Shown here: in pieces, positions 1-10,454 of the stretch
How positions within the stretch are numbered: the first letter of the stretch is position 1
Layout of the letters: each line of letters starts with the position of its first letter
Origin: Diploscapter coronatus
Lineage: Eukaryota; Nematoda; Chromadorea; Rhabditida; Rhabditidae
Direction of reading: 5' to 3'
NCBI GenBank assembly: GCA_964036155.1
Contig: OZ038422.1
Coordinates: 32,821,201 to 32,885,200, forward strand
DNA length: 64,000 nucleotides
Program-made: the position numbers and the translations under genes
Notes under the pieces: model-generated
What the model was told of the DNA's origin: nothing
Seen by the model: the letters and a program-made list of their open reading frames with translations, nothing else
Databases searched by the model: none

Positions 1-59
1 CTCAGAAAGATAAATTTTAAGGCACACACTTTCTTATAACAGTTATTAAGATTTAGAAA

Positions 60-200
60 GGCTATTCGGAAACCGCACGACATCAAGATCTCAACACATG
101 CGAAATAGTGTATGGCTAGGGTAGGGTTTTGGCTGATAGGATTTCTTTTCCCACACTTTCACATAGCTTGACACACTGATAGTTTCCTTTGCCAGATTTT
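60..200. repeat. Diverged copy of a short palindromic element family
   Basis: The segment opens with GGCTATTCGGAAACC and includes a GTGTATGGCTAGGG block. Both resemble the better-preserved copies at 44692-44826 and 61991-62136. About 100 bp further on, a 40-bp unit containing TCACGGAACTGTTTCTGG occurs twice (near 217-259 and 323-363). The copy also lies in the right arm near 24880-25020. No coding role is apparent. Confidence 0.45.
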
Positions 201-467
201 ACAAGATCCCTCATCGCAAATTTGATTTCAATACACATCACGGAACTGTTTCTGGAACCGACATCCTTTCCTTTGTTTGCTGTGCAATAGAGAACGGAAA
301 AAGTATTAGCTTCTTTCCTTCTCAAATTTGATTTCGACATGCATCACGGAACTGTTTCTGGGACAAAGAATAAAAAACGATCGGAAAAAATATGAAAATG
401 TGGCATTTAGAAGAGTTGAAATAACAAGAATCGAGAGATAGGCGGAATGGTTACAAAGAGTCGCACA

Positions 468-562
468 TCACTGAGAGCAGCGCACCCGCGAGGCACTCAC
501 AAAGCACCCTGAAATGGTGCGCACCGTTTCAGAGTGCCTCGTGGGTACGCTGCTCTCAGTGA
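468..562. repeat. Palindromic MITE-like hairpin
   Basis: Two arms of about 31 bp, beginning TCACTGAGAGCAGCG and ending CGCTGCTCTCAGTGA, flank a short GC-rich centre. The structure could fold into one hairpin. It is present in both IR1 arms (right copy near 24514-24608), so it predates the duplication. Confidence 0.75.
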
Positions 563-762
563 TATACACTTCCTGAATTAAGATTTAATGTTTGGGTTCA
601 TTTTTGCAGTAACGAAAAAACTCATTATGTTTGCAAAAAACTACAAAATTATCAATTAACTTACAAGTCGATTAAAATTAATCTGTATTTATTCGAAAAT
701 ATACTTAATTGATAAAAAATAAATTAAACTCTTGAATCATTTTAGTTCATGGAAGATATTTC

Positions 763-935
763 TTAAGATGCATTCTTTGAGTAACCCGAACAAAGACCGG
801 ACAATTGCAAAAGTGCCTCGGATCCGAACCAAACTTATATGGTGGATACACCCATGGACCCTAATCGCAGAAATTAGGTTTTTAGGTCCCGCCCCCAAAA
901 GTGGGCGGGACTAAAATAGGGGTTGAAAATTTCAC
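763..935 (+). repeat. Interspersed repeat family C, copy 1
   Basis: Contains GCATTCTTTGAGTAACCCG, a block around GGATCCGAACCAAAC, then CACCCATGGACCC and a GTCCCGCCCCCAAAAG block. Related copies lie at 5587-5870, 11990-12268 (reverse), 24150-24315 (reverse, the IR1 partner) and 34649-34840. Short reading frames here are by-products of the repeat. Confidence 0.75.
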
Positions 936-1829
936 GGAAATCTGGTCATGGCCTTTATTTCTCCAGCTTCTCATTCAATTTTTCAACATCAAACGTTCTC
1001 TCGCTGCTCCTTTCCCTGAAGTATCTATCTTTTGACGGCGCGAACAGAATAAAGCGATTGTAGCAGTGGTAAGATGCCGAGTTTAGAAATACAATTCGGC
1101 AACAGTCAAAACTTTCCCCTATTCAATAGTTTTCGAAAAAAAAAATAGCAGATAAGCAAGGAAACGTTTGAAAGTGAGAGAGCGAATGAGAGGCTAGAAA
1201 AGCGAGTGACAGGGCCAGATTTCGATTAGAAGTAGAGTACTTAGGTATTTTAGAATAAATTATTTTTAAATAAATGAAATAAAATCAAAACCTTGTGGCA
1301 GAACTTATTCGTCAGTCTAATAATTCCAGTATCATATTTCTACGGATATTTCGGATACAAATTGAAAATATTATCGATTCATTTTTAAAAACCCTTCAGA
1401 AGTTTTCGCGAAAAGATGACAAGTAATGGGGATAATCCGAAAACGAGTAAGTCCACATATTTGACATTTCAAACATAAACCTGCAACAAGAAAAGTGAGC
1501 TATGACGTAAGGCTTACCATTTTTGACTAATCCTAGTGCATTCTACCAAATCAGTTTTGAATGTACTTGGTTTGGTTTAGAAAGATAAATTCTAAGGCAC
1601 ACACTTCTTTGTAGTAATTATTGAGGTTTAGGAATGAGAATCTATAAGATTTTCACAATATTGCTAATTACATTCTTAGTAACCTACCTATTTATTGCAA
1701 AGGAATTCAACCAATTTATATACACTAATGTCATTCAATCTGGTTTCACTCGACCTATAAAGTAGGATGTTTCTATTTATCAACATTTCAGCATTCCCAA
1801 ATAATTTGAAGGGTGTAAAATTTCGAGCA

Positions 1830-1905
1830 AGACTATTTGCGGCACAGTACAGTAAATTTTGCTTTAGCGGCGTGGTGCACCATTTTATTGCGCCGCAAAC
1901 AGTCT
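1830..1905. repeat. Palindromic element next to a nested MITE
   Basis: Inverted ends AGACTATTTGCGGC (1830-1843) and GCCGCAAACAGTCT (1892-1905) bound a 76-bp palindrome. The adjoining hAT-like element uses the right-hand end as part of its target site. Both are in both IR1 arms. Confidence 0.65.
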
Positions 1906-1962
1906 CAGGGATGCCAACGAGTAAGGTACAGATACAATTTTCGGTACTTTTTGGCATCCCTG
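1906..1962. mobile_element. 57-bp hAT-like MITE with 8-bp target duplication
   Basis: The element starts CAGGGATGCCAA and ends TTGGCATCCCTG. It is flanked by AACAGTCT on the left and AACAGCCT on the right, an 8-bp duplication with one mismatch. CAGGG ends and 8-bp duplications are typical of hAT elements. It encodes nothing and lies in both IR1 arms. Confidence 0.8.
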
Positions 1963-2109
1963 AACAGCCTGATTTCGAGTACTTAAAAAGGTTGAACAGA
2001 TTTGCATATAAATTCTCCATCAAAGCGTGAGATTTGAAATTTTCATTAAAAATTCGTATAAGGTATAAGGACAAATTTTACCAACATACTAACTTAAATA
2101 TCTAAAAGA

Positions 2110-2152
2110 AAGTCTCTGTAATTATCGAATCTTCGAAAATTACAGACTCTTT
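2110..2152. repeat. Short imperfect hairpin
   Basis: AAGTCTCTGTAATTATCG and the complementary CGAAAATTACAGACT-like half form an imperfect palindrome. The right-arm copy (near 22920-22980) carries 26 extra bases at the centre. Confidence 0.45.
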
Positions 2153-2316
2153 TAAACATATCATCCAAAATTTTTAGATTTTTAAAAAGAATATAACTTT
2201 CCCATTTTGAATTTCTTTAAAAGAAACATATTGCTTATAATGTAGCGAAATACTCTTGCAGGACATTTTCACTTTATCCATGTTGCACTCAAACGGGTAA
2301 TCAATTATTTCGAATA

Positions 2317-2487
2317 ATGTCAGGTTACGGAGTCGGAAGGTCGATAAACAGAGTACATATCATTCGCATCGGACAGCATTGCCATGGTTATGATATAGCG
2401 CAACATGCCAGGATAATATCAATATTCCCTAAAATGAAGAAGCTTATTATCACAGATGTACGAGTTTATAAGACATGTTATTCGTAA
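2317..2487 (+). other. 56-codon reading frame conserved in both IR1 arms, possible relic or exon
   Basis: An ATG-to-stop frame of 56 codons has a same-length counterpart at 22575-22745 (minus). Counting by eye, about 19 codons differ by replacement and about three silently; frame and stop are kept. The centre reads IRIxxxxxxGYD, followed by SIFPKM and VxIYKTCYS. The pattern of short beta-strand-like segments faintly recalls F-box-associated domains, but this is a guess. It lies about 1.1 kb upstream of the GT11 exons on the same strand, and no splice link to them was found. It may be an exon of an unrecognised gene or a decaying fragment. Confidence 0.35.
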
Positions 2488-2694
2488 GAATCGAGTTTGG
2501 GGTGGTATCCAGAGAGCGCAAATGATATTCCCAATGTGAAGGCAGAGTTATGAAAGTATTTTTCTCAAAATCTGATGGACTAATCAAGCTTATAACAGAA
2601 AACTGCTTGGAAAACGAACTGACATAGCCAAAGGCATGATATGAATTTTTGAATTTCAACTGTCGATTTTTCAACCCAATATGAGTCAGAAGAG

Positions 2695-2784
2695 GGCTCC
2701 TAGAAAAAGACCGGGTTTTCTAAGAAATAGTATGGGGGAGGCAAGATAAGAAAAGAAAAAAGCCGGTGTCTTTTTCTATTAGCC
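2695..2784. mobile_element. 90-bp MITE, family F, with perfect 8-bp target duplication
   Basis: The element begins GGCTCCTAGAAAAAGAC and ends GTCTTTTTCTATTAGCC. It is flanked on both sides by CAGAAGAG (2687-2694 and 2785-2792). A second copy with its own 8-bp duplication lies at 15942-16032. The right-arm copy is near 22281-22370. Confidence 0.85.
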
Positions 2785-2887
2785 CAGAAGAGTCGTCATT
2801 TCTCAAATTGGCAAGATTCAATTTGATTGATTTATACCATTTTAGAACGTAAATGCCTAGGCTACTTGCCGGTATAAATAACTTTCA

Positions 2888-2994
2888 CACAGAGAGAAAA
2901 GTTCACGCGTTCCTCCCGCATTCGTCCCGAGTTGGCTCCGCTGCGGGTCTGACTCGGGACAAATGCGGGAGGAACGCGGGAATTTCTCTCTGTG
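2888..2994. mobile_element. 107-bp palindromic insertion present only in the left IR1 arm
   Basis: The ends CACAGAGAGAAA and TTTCTCTCTGTG bound a strong GC-rich hairpin with a TCCTCCCGCATTCGTCCCG stem. The right arm near 22175-22190 lacks it and reads straight across, so it inserted after duplication or was lost from one arm. No clear target duplication was seen. Confidence 0.75.
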
Positions 2995-3091
2995 CACTTA
3001 CTCCAATTATGGGAATTCAAAAATAGAAAATTTCTATATCTGAAATTTCACATTTTGGCAAAAAAATCAATTTTTCATAGCAGCAATATGG

Positions 3092-3320
3092 TTATTTCGA
3101 TGAGATTTTGGTATCGAAATGTAGAGGAGATACAGACAAGTAGATTGTGACCAAATTTGTATTTTTTCGGTGCAGAAGAACGGTTTCGAAATTTCTCGGA
3201 CACATGGGTTCTGGAACAGGCGAAATAAGTGACCAAATCGCGTTTAAACTATCATATTCGTAATCAGCGTAGTCGAAAACCTCCATAAACCCTCGGTATC
3301 ATCCCCTCTATGAAAAACTC
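3092..3320. repeat. Repeat also found outside IR1
   Basis: The block around GGTTTTCGACTACGCTGA (read in reverse here) recurs in the right arm near 21870-22040 and again near 26690-26830. The reading frame in it is therefore judged repeat-derived, not a gene. Confidence 0.5.
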
Positions 3321-3569
3321 GAGTTTTTCAAAGAGCGCGCCTTAAAAATAAACGAGAAGTAATGTTGGATGAGGAATTTCTCAAAACGAAGATATAAGTA
3401 TTTAAGAAAAAAAAACTTTCTATTATTGATTAGGAGAGAACGTCGATATCCAAAAACTACGCTATTCGTCTCATTTCTCTTCTATGCGACTCACTATTTC
3501 GCTCCAAATTCGATTATTTTGAATTGCGGAATGACTATCGACTTTGGTCTCCAATAAACGATAATTCAG

Positions 3570-5139
3570 AATAACACTCGTATTCCTCCTGTAGACGAGA
3601 GTGGAGTTGAATTCGCATATTATAATGGGAGACCATTTTGTTTAGCTTATGAAGACCCGAGAAAGTGATTTATTTTTAAAGAAGGGGAAGATATTCTAAA
3701 TTTAGACGACTTATATTGAGAAATGAGAGCCATCTCAGTCTACACCACGAATGCATGTTTAATACACGTTATTTCGAAGAATATATCGACGAGCTTATTC
3801 CTTACTTCGAATTTAGCAAAAACACAACCGAAAAGGGACAATTGGCCATAGAAAATATGAAACTGTAAACTAAAATAATTGGAAAGATGAATAATTTATT
3901 CATTGATCTTTTAGAAATACTTCGGCTGATCACTTGTGTGTACATATAAGAAGGACGGATCATCCATGTCCATCTGACTTCAATTTCACAATTCCAGCTA
4001 TAGACTTTCTCATCAATAAATTGGTAATATAATTTTATTTATAAACTACGTATGTAAATATTAGTATCCTTTCAAATTTCATTCAGAAAGTTCCAAATGT
4101 GCTGGTATTTGGAGATGACCACGTATTCATGAAAAATGTATCCGATATCGTTAACAAAAATCATAAGAATGTTAGCAAATTATAAATCTAATCTTTCTTC
4201 TTTTTTAGTAGAATTGTTAAATGTGTTGCCTGTCCGAGCTTAGATCTTTATATCTGAGCAATCAAATCTCCAAATATTATGCATGGTTTGAAAGGTAACA
4301 GTGGCCCGATGTGCAACGCATAATTTTTTATCGCGATTTGATTTTTAGCTAGCATAGATGCTAAATTTTGTATTTTTCGTTAGTTTTATCTTGATAAAAA
4401 GTCTAATAAAAGGCAGTCTCATTATTCAAAACGAGCCTCCGTTGCGCGCTCCCTCGACTCGACCTTTGTCTTGCAAAGGCTCTAAACCAAACCAATTTCA
4501 AAATAATCACAGAAACAAGCAACAACTCCCTCGTTCATCATTTTGATAATTACCAATTCATCTAGAAGATTTTGCCTTTTGTTCAATCTCAATTCAAGTC
4601 TAATTTATTCATTTTGCATCCAAAATTATCCATTATATAAGAATAAAACTTTTGCCACAAATTAGCATATTATCAATGCAAAATCGATACGACGAGTCTT
4701 GAGAGTGTGCACTTCACGGCCACCGAGGTCCGACTAGGTTCTATTTAGTCTTGAAATATGACGATCAAAAGAATTACAATATATTGCATTATTGCATCTT
4801 AATTTTCACTTAAATATGCCTTACACTTTTATTTTAGGTAGCTGCAATGGTTAGCACAAATAAAGACATTGGAGCAGAACTTTATATTTCCTCGAAAATT
4901 TGCACTTCTTTCCTAATGACCTCTCCTGAGTCGACTTTTGGATGGATATTAGCGTTTATGAGCAAGAATCAATCACAAGTATTCTATGATGAAAATATGT
5001 GGAAGGCTTTTATAGAAAAAGGATTTCATAGGTAGAAAGTGGAAAATGCATGAATTAATTTAAACAACTGTTTTACTTTAGATATATTTGGCAACCATTG
5101 AAAGTATTCCCGAATAGGACCACAGTAATAACGTCCTAA
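3570..5139 (+). CDS. GT11 alpha-1,2-fucosyltransferase-like protein, left copy (C-terminal six exons)
   Basis: Exons 3570-3664, 3706-3864, 3915-4023, 4087-4170, 4838-5031 and 5082-5139 join in phase into 232 codons plus stop. Visible GT11 signatures are NNTRIPP near the start, a YFEEYIDELIPYFEF segment, the donor-site motif HIRRTD (HxRR), VFGDDHVFM, and the C-terminal LMTSPESTFGW block (the family's S-S-T-F-G-W signature). Known members transfer fucose in the Golgi lumen. The N-terminal exon(s) with the membrane anchor and GxGN motif were not found. An apparent in-frame TGA after residue 31 lies inside a 41-bp GTGATT...TTTAG intron. Intron 4 is long (667 bp). The inverted paralogue is at 19995-21593. 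Confidence 0.75.
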
Positions 5140-5323
5140 TCGGATTATTTTAAACGAAACTAGAACTCCTCGCTCGCTCGTCATTTTAGACGCCAACCTT
5201 CGGCTGGCGGTTGTTTTGTCAAGTTTTTCTTGCCTCTACTATATCATTTTTCCTAGATTCACTGAAAAACATTGACGTTGTTAATTTTTGAAAATAAAAA
5301 TTGATTATTTTGATATTTGACAT

Positions 5324-5382
5324 CAGGGACGGACGGAATTTGAAATTTTGTTTTTCGGAATTCGGAATTCCGCCTGGCCCTG
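5324..5382. mobile_element. 59-bp hAT-like MITE, left arm only
   Basis: It starts CAGGGACGGACGGAATT and ends AATTCCGCCTGGCCCTG, and is flanked by perfect TTTGACAT duplications (5316-5323, 5383-5390). The right arm (about 19810) has one unduplicated site, so this is an occupied/empty pair. Confidence 0.9.
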
Positions 5383-5586
5383 TTTGACATTTTTAATCAG
5401 AACGAAAGATTTGTATATTTCGCGAATTTTTATTTGTAAGGCTATAAACTTTAGAAATTATCGGAAATGACGATTTTTATAAGAAGAAATATTAAAAATC
5501 AATAAAAACAGATCTAGATAAAAATTTTAAAAATTGACGGCACGATACTGATTTTCAAGCAAGTGAGCAAAAAGTTACGACATTTT

Positions 5587-5870
5587 TAAGACGCATTCTT
5601 TGAATAACCCGAACAAAATATAAAGAGAAGCCCGGTAATTGTAAAAGTCTCTTGAATCCGAACCAAACCTATATAGGTGGATACACCCATGGGCACTAAA
5701 CACAAAAATGGGGAGACCAATAAAATTACTATCGCACCAAAGTTGGGGACCCAAAAATCGAAATTTCAATTTTGAGGGTTAGACCTCACAATATGTATAC
5801 CAATTGATAGAGCTCATCAAACTGAGCAACTTTTGTGAAGACACCTCATGATTATCTATTATGGTACGCA
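5587..5870 (+). repeat. Interspersed repeat family C, copy 2
   Basis: Matches 11990-12268 in reverse complement over about 280 bp, including ATAGGTGGATACACCCATGG and CAAAGTTGGGGACCC. The 64-codon frame read on the minus strand here also occurs at 12085-12315 on the plus strand and is repeat-derived. Confidence 0.75.
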
Positions 5871-5887
5871 TGATATGGAGGTTTGAA

Positions 5888-6019
5888 GGCAATTCGGAAA
5901 GGTCGCAGCGTCGCAGCTTGACGAGATAGTAGGCAAAAGCGAGAGAACGTTTCTCTACACTCTCCTCATCCTTAGCCCTATCTCGCCAAGCTGCGACGCT
6001 GCGACCTTTCCGAATGGCC
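5888..6019. repeat. Palindromic MITE-like hairpin
   Basis: Arms 5888-5928 and 5979-6019 are complementary over about 41 bp and include GGTCGCAGCGTCGCAGCTT, with a 50-bp loop. It is a single structure in gene-free DNA. Confidence 0.75.
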
Positions 6020-7862
6020 CAGAAATAGTAATCATTGATGCAGTTATTGTATTATCAAAGGTTCACGTTTTCCCCCAAATCCATGATTTAATTTTCAGTG
6101 GCAACGAAGTAAAACTGTAAGTGGTCGTCAACTATTGTTTCCGGGTAGACGCAACATTACGGAACAGATTTTATTCTTCGAAAGTCATGATCTCCGTCAA
6201 AAGTAGCTGTATAGAACAACTAGGACTTTTAATTGTTGCTAGGAAAATTTCACTTTTGTATGACATCAATACAAATCAAATAAAACAAAATTGAGATTCT
6301 GAGTATCAGAACATATTTACTTTTTAGCTTTGTCGATTTATCATTATGTTACATCCTACATTTTAACAATTTCAAGTCATTGCATAGAAATTGGATGGCA
6401 TTTATCAGCGCGAGGGACTATCCCTCGAAATAATCCAACACAAGGATGAAAAGTTTGGCTCAAATGCCGGCCTGGATCTGGCCAGGTCTACAAATTCAGG
6501 CCCGAACCGGTCTGGTTTTTTACCATACAAATTTATAAATTTTACAGAAAAAGATTTGTTGAACTCCATGTTTACAATCAAAGAGGAAAAATATCTCGAT
6601 ACGAATAAAAATCACGAAATAGTTTTGCAACAAAAATTAATAACAAAACAATAGCCATGAAATGGAAAACCCGAAGTGGAGCCCAAATGAGTTTAACTAA
6701 GATAGTTAGACGAAAATTTAACTATCATAGTTAAAATTTTAACTACCTCATTTAACAGGCATTATTTCTAAGACGAACAGAAAAGTAAGGGTGGCTCGGC
6801 ACAAGCTAAAAAGTCGATCAAGCCTGATATGGAAAATTTTCTTGCCCTTCAAAGACGTAGACTTAATAGTTGGTCATATCTCGGTGAAATTTAGATTTTC
6901 AAAAAAAGAAAATATTCAGAAAATCGGATTTATTTTGGAACTAGGAGTCCAAGCAAAGGGCGAGACGAAATGAGCGGAGTTTGCAACATCCGCCCCACCT
7001 AATAAACTTGGTTGCAAATGTCGGCGGAGAACCTAACGAGGGTCATCTGTCAGTCTGCTCATGGCTTTCTGACTCACGGATTTACACAAATTTTTATTAG
7101 AAACTTGGAGTCGTCACAATTTTCGAAGAACAAATATGTCTTGGATTACATAATTCGCAATAGTGAAGTCTTCGTTTTTGAGTTGGAATGGCTGGGGATT
7201 ATTGAATCTGAAGACGTGGAGGAGTTCGAATCCTGAAAATAAAGCGGTTATTTATTTTTTCCGTCAAAATTAAATCGAAACTCATATTTTTTGCAAAAAA
7301 AAATTGATAAAAAAGGATCTAGAAAGAGGCAACCAAGCAAATAATTCCTGACCCTCTCCTCTTCTTTGTGTCGTTTATTGATGCTGTTTGAATTGACAAG
7401 TTTTTATTTGGCTAAATATTTTTGATTCCAAGTTTTTATCCATTTGTTTTCAATTGTCTTGTACTTTCCTCACAGACCATTTGTCCCAAATCATTACCGG
7501 GTTTCCAAAAATTTTGCCCATTTTTCAGAGAGAAAATAAGAAAGAAAAAGCCAATGGGCCGTTTTATCGCCAGAGACTCGAAAACTAATCCAGCAAGAGG
7601 TGTCGCCGCTCAGCCCTGCCGAGACCATACGCGTGCGTTGAGAATTTCAAGGCGAGGAGGGACGCAGTGAAATAAATCTGCCTCTAACTATGCTTAGGGA
7701 AGGTCAGAGAAAATCGAAAGGGTGCACAATCACCCGTGTTGAGATTCTATATAGTCTAACTAGGTAAGCTTCTGCGGGGTCCATAAATAGCCTATTCTCT
7801 GACTTGGCCCTCCTCCTCCAGCTTTCTGGGGAATGGGCTGATAAGCAGAGGGTCAAAACAGA
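6020..7862. other. Gene-free stretch with short repeats
   Basis: No exon chain was found. The block near 6673-6755 (TTTAACTAAGATAGTTAGACG and an inverted TTAACTATCATAGTTAA) recurs at 9045-9120. A 74-codon frame at 7012-7236 is the longest; it matches no family I recognise and lacks linked exons. Any missing C-terminal exon of the DUF268 gene should lie here but was not found. Confidence 0.5.
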
Positions 7863-9739
7863 CTAACCATCAAAAATCATGGCCAATCTGATCCTCCCGT
7901 ATATTCGATGTGCATTATAGACCAGCTGATCTTGTCCTCTCGGCAATCCCAAGAAGAAAATGCCTCCTTTCTTCAGCATACACCAAACTTTTTGAACTTC
8001 TCGAATGTCTCCAATCGGATCCCGAGGATCTCCATATCTTTGTAATCCACTGTGCTCAATGGAAGAGAAAGACACCGCGAAATCGAATTGTCCTCGTCTA
8101 AAAATTATGTTGTACGTAATTTTTCGGGAATCAACTTACTCTTTCCAATTCTTCGCATACTCGTAAGGATGGACCCATTTGACTCTGCTCTCGCCCAAGA
8201 TTGTCGTAGTTTGATATTCCACCGTAAGCAGCGAGTTCACTCCATTTTGGAGCGCAATTACTTCGACCCAGGGCCTTTGAGATCCGACTACTATCCCATT
8301 CATGCCAGTCACATTCATATACTTCATGGAGTGTAGCACCGACACTGCAAAATTCAAAACTCTTAAAAAGAAAATTTAATGCGCTCACTTCCTTCAGCTC
8401 CATAAGTTGAGAAGGCTGATGGATCAAGCTTCAGCCAGGCGGGGATTTGGTCCCAAGTCTTTGGCATCGGCTTCGCCATTTCGTTATAATAGCCCTAAAT
8501 TGGGTTCTACTCAGCCATTCAAAAAGAGTCTCCCTCGTAAAAATAACTACCTTTGTAAATATAGCGTGACCATTCATAGTGAACTCAGAAACCAGTTCGG
8601 AAGGAATTGATTCTGGAGGAGAAGATGGCGGATTATATTTCAATGCGATATCTAGCCATGAAGAGAAGATCTGAAAATGAGCTTAGATTACGATCGCAAG
8701 ACATATTCGGTCTTACCTGATTACACGTTTTAGGCTTAGTGTTCTTCAGAAGAGGCACTGGCTCGCTGGCAGAAATGATTTCGAATCCGTTTGGCTTAAA
8801 AACTTCTTCATTGATAGTGTAGTAACTAACTTGTCCTTTGTCGGTAGTCAAACTCCTGGAAATTTCTTTGGTTTTTGACTCTTCTTCGACTTAAAATCCT
8901 ATGAATAGTTTAAATGTTAGAACGAGACTGCATGAAAATTAATGATAAGTGAAAGGAATTAATCCTGAATCCTGTAACTGTTTTTCGGGGAACCTTTGAT
9001 TCTTGGTTTTAACATTATTTCATAGTGATTGTATACTGTAAAATCAGGGGTGGGACTCAAATAAGTTTAACTACGACAGTTAAACGAAAATTTAACTATC
9101 ATAGTAAAATGATTTACTGCCGTCATAAGTAAAAGTTTTTCAATTACTTTCAAGTTATTTTTCGTTCTTTTATTAGCCATTCTATGTAAAAAATGGAGTA
9201 TTGCTGGGAAAGGTTTGGCACAGCCCCAGAATTATTTTTCTGAAAATGGTCCCTAGTACACGACCTGTCAAGTGGTGCATAGGCGTGAATTTACTCTATT
9301 CTATAAAAAGCTGCGACACTGCGTCATTTCCGAGTTACCCTTTGAGTGCCATTTGGGAAAAGTTTTTGATTGCTGTCGAAGAAGAAAATGAATAAAATGA
9401 TTTTAATCTTAAATTGAATAATTTCAAATTTGAATGGCTTAGAAAAAGTTTAGACTATGAAAAGATTGTTCGCGAGGCATTCAAAGACTCCCTCCTAAAT
9501 TAGTCACAAGCTTCTGCTGCCTTGTGCAAATTTGGCGGCTACCCTTTTCCTCGGGTTTTTATAAATAAAGGCCTAGAAATCTCAAAAGCTTACTTTCTTT
9601 TTAGGACATCTGGCTGCTCCGGGAGGTCGAATTTCCAAAGTTGAGCCTCGTTGGAAACATCTCGATTAAAATAATAAACAAGTCCGATGGCAAGAATAGC
9701 CGACAGAAGGACGGTTTTTTGTTTCCCAGTTGCACTCAT
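7863..9739 (-). CDS. DUF268 family protein with N-terminal membrane anchor
   Basis: Six exons in phase: 9594-9739, 8717-8855, 8551-8670, 8389-8494, 8140-8344 and 7863-8097, giving 316 residues. The start at 9739 puts a signal-anchor (VLLSAILAIGLVYYF) at residues 10-24; an upstream in-frame ATG at 9832 is possible. DUF268 hallmarks are MKYMNVTGMNG, VVGSQRPWVEV, RVKWVHPYEYAKNWKE, FDFAVSFSSIEHSGL, RYGDPRDPIGD and YNAHRIYGRIRL. DUF268 proteins are abundant in Caenorhabditis and have no established activity; the anchor suggests a lumenal or extracellular domain. The frame stops directly after MIFDG, where family members normally continue. A GTTAGT donor overlaps that stop, so a further exon may exist or may have been lost. 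Confidence 0.85.
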
Positions 9740-9984
9740 CAAGCTTGATTGTGACGATCTAAATGACTGAACATGACAAGATAAAGTCGCGTACAAGATT
9801 GGGAAGGAAGAGTGAAAACTGAAGAAGGCCAATGGTGGCTGGCGGCTAATCGGGATGCGAGATTAGACCTTCATCGACAGATTTATTAACTTCACGGGTG
9901 TTGCGATCTCCCTGCACTTGTTCAATAACGTTGGTAAAATACTGTAGGAAGCTTTATTCAATACTGGGATTATAAGAACTATAA

Positions 9985-10117
9985 GAAGCCCATTCAAAAG
10001 GGATTTTATATTCAAAAATAAAAGCGGAGGTTTTATTCGCAGGTGAAAGTCCTTCAAATATGGAATCAGTCACCAAAATATTTTTACCTGGGTGATGTAC
10101 GAGCAACGGACGTCGAG

Positions 10118-10158
<41 letters not shown>

Positions 10159-10275
10159 ATTGATTGATCTCCTTTTATGGGAATCACTTTTGGATACAAA
10201 TAGAACGCTTTTCATGAATAAAACAACCTCCGCTTTTATTTTTTTAATATAAAACCCTTTTGAATGGGTTAATAT
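9985..10275. mobile_element. Foldback element with a 35-A tract at its centre
   Basis: A segment at 9987-10045 (CCCATTCAAAAGGG, then AAAGCGGAGGTT) is repeated in reverse complement at 10215-10275. Between them lies an uninterrupted run of A at 10123-10157. No target duplication is certain. Reading frames crossing the tract (poly-lysine or poly-phenylalanine) are not genes. Confidence 0.7.
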
Positions 10276-10454
10276 TGTGCTCGCCAAGCAACTTGATAAT
10301 TTAGAAAAGATACTCTATCCTATCTTTTTCTCAATTAATGAAGAGATGAGAAATGTCGCGAAGCTTTAATGTGTGTTAAAATCTCAATGTTAATTTATTC
10401 TGCCCAATGTATTTGATTTCCTTCGGAAACCGACGAAATGAATGACAATTGCTA

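Larger units (their letters stand above)
1..5525 (+). repeat. Left arm of a large inverted duplication (IR1)
   Basis: This stretch reappears in reverse complement at 19660-25076; base 1 pairs with about 25076, so the arm may run off the window. Long blocks look nearly identical by eye: the reading frame at 1688-2074 differs from 23014-23400 by one residue. Other blocks (about 2270-2520, 3500-3915, 4130-4300, 4980-5035) are clearly more diverged. The arm carries a GT11-like gene, a 56-codon reading frame and several short palindromic elements. It has two insertions absent from the right arm (2888-2994 and 5324-5382). Confidence 0.9.

Noticed and set aside
116..340. 74-codon frame, also at 24737-24961
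   Set aside because: Covers a tandemly repeated 40-bp unit and a palindromic element; no domain, no splice partners.
1688..2074. 128-codon minus-strand reading frame, also at 23014-23400
   Set aside because: It runs through the 76-bp palindrome and the 57-bp MITE, so its length and conservation come from repeat DNA copied in IR1.
3369..3557. Frame with a hydrophobic FVSFLFYATHYF stretch as the GT11 first exon
   Set aside because: The two arms disagree in frame around an A tract, and no donor site joins it in phase to the first accepted exon.
3661..3672. Apparent TGA nonsense codon in the left GT11 gene
   Set aside because: It lies inside a short intron (3665-3705); the corresponding intron exists in the right copy and splicing restores phase in both.
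7012..7236. 74-codon frame, and a tRNA T-loop-like GTTCGAATCC near its end
   Set aside because: No cloverleaf can be drawn upstream of the T-loop-like bases, and the frame has no known features.
9954..10287. Overlapping frames with poly-Lys or poly-Phe
   Set aside because: Pure translation of the A35 tract in the foldback element.
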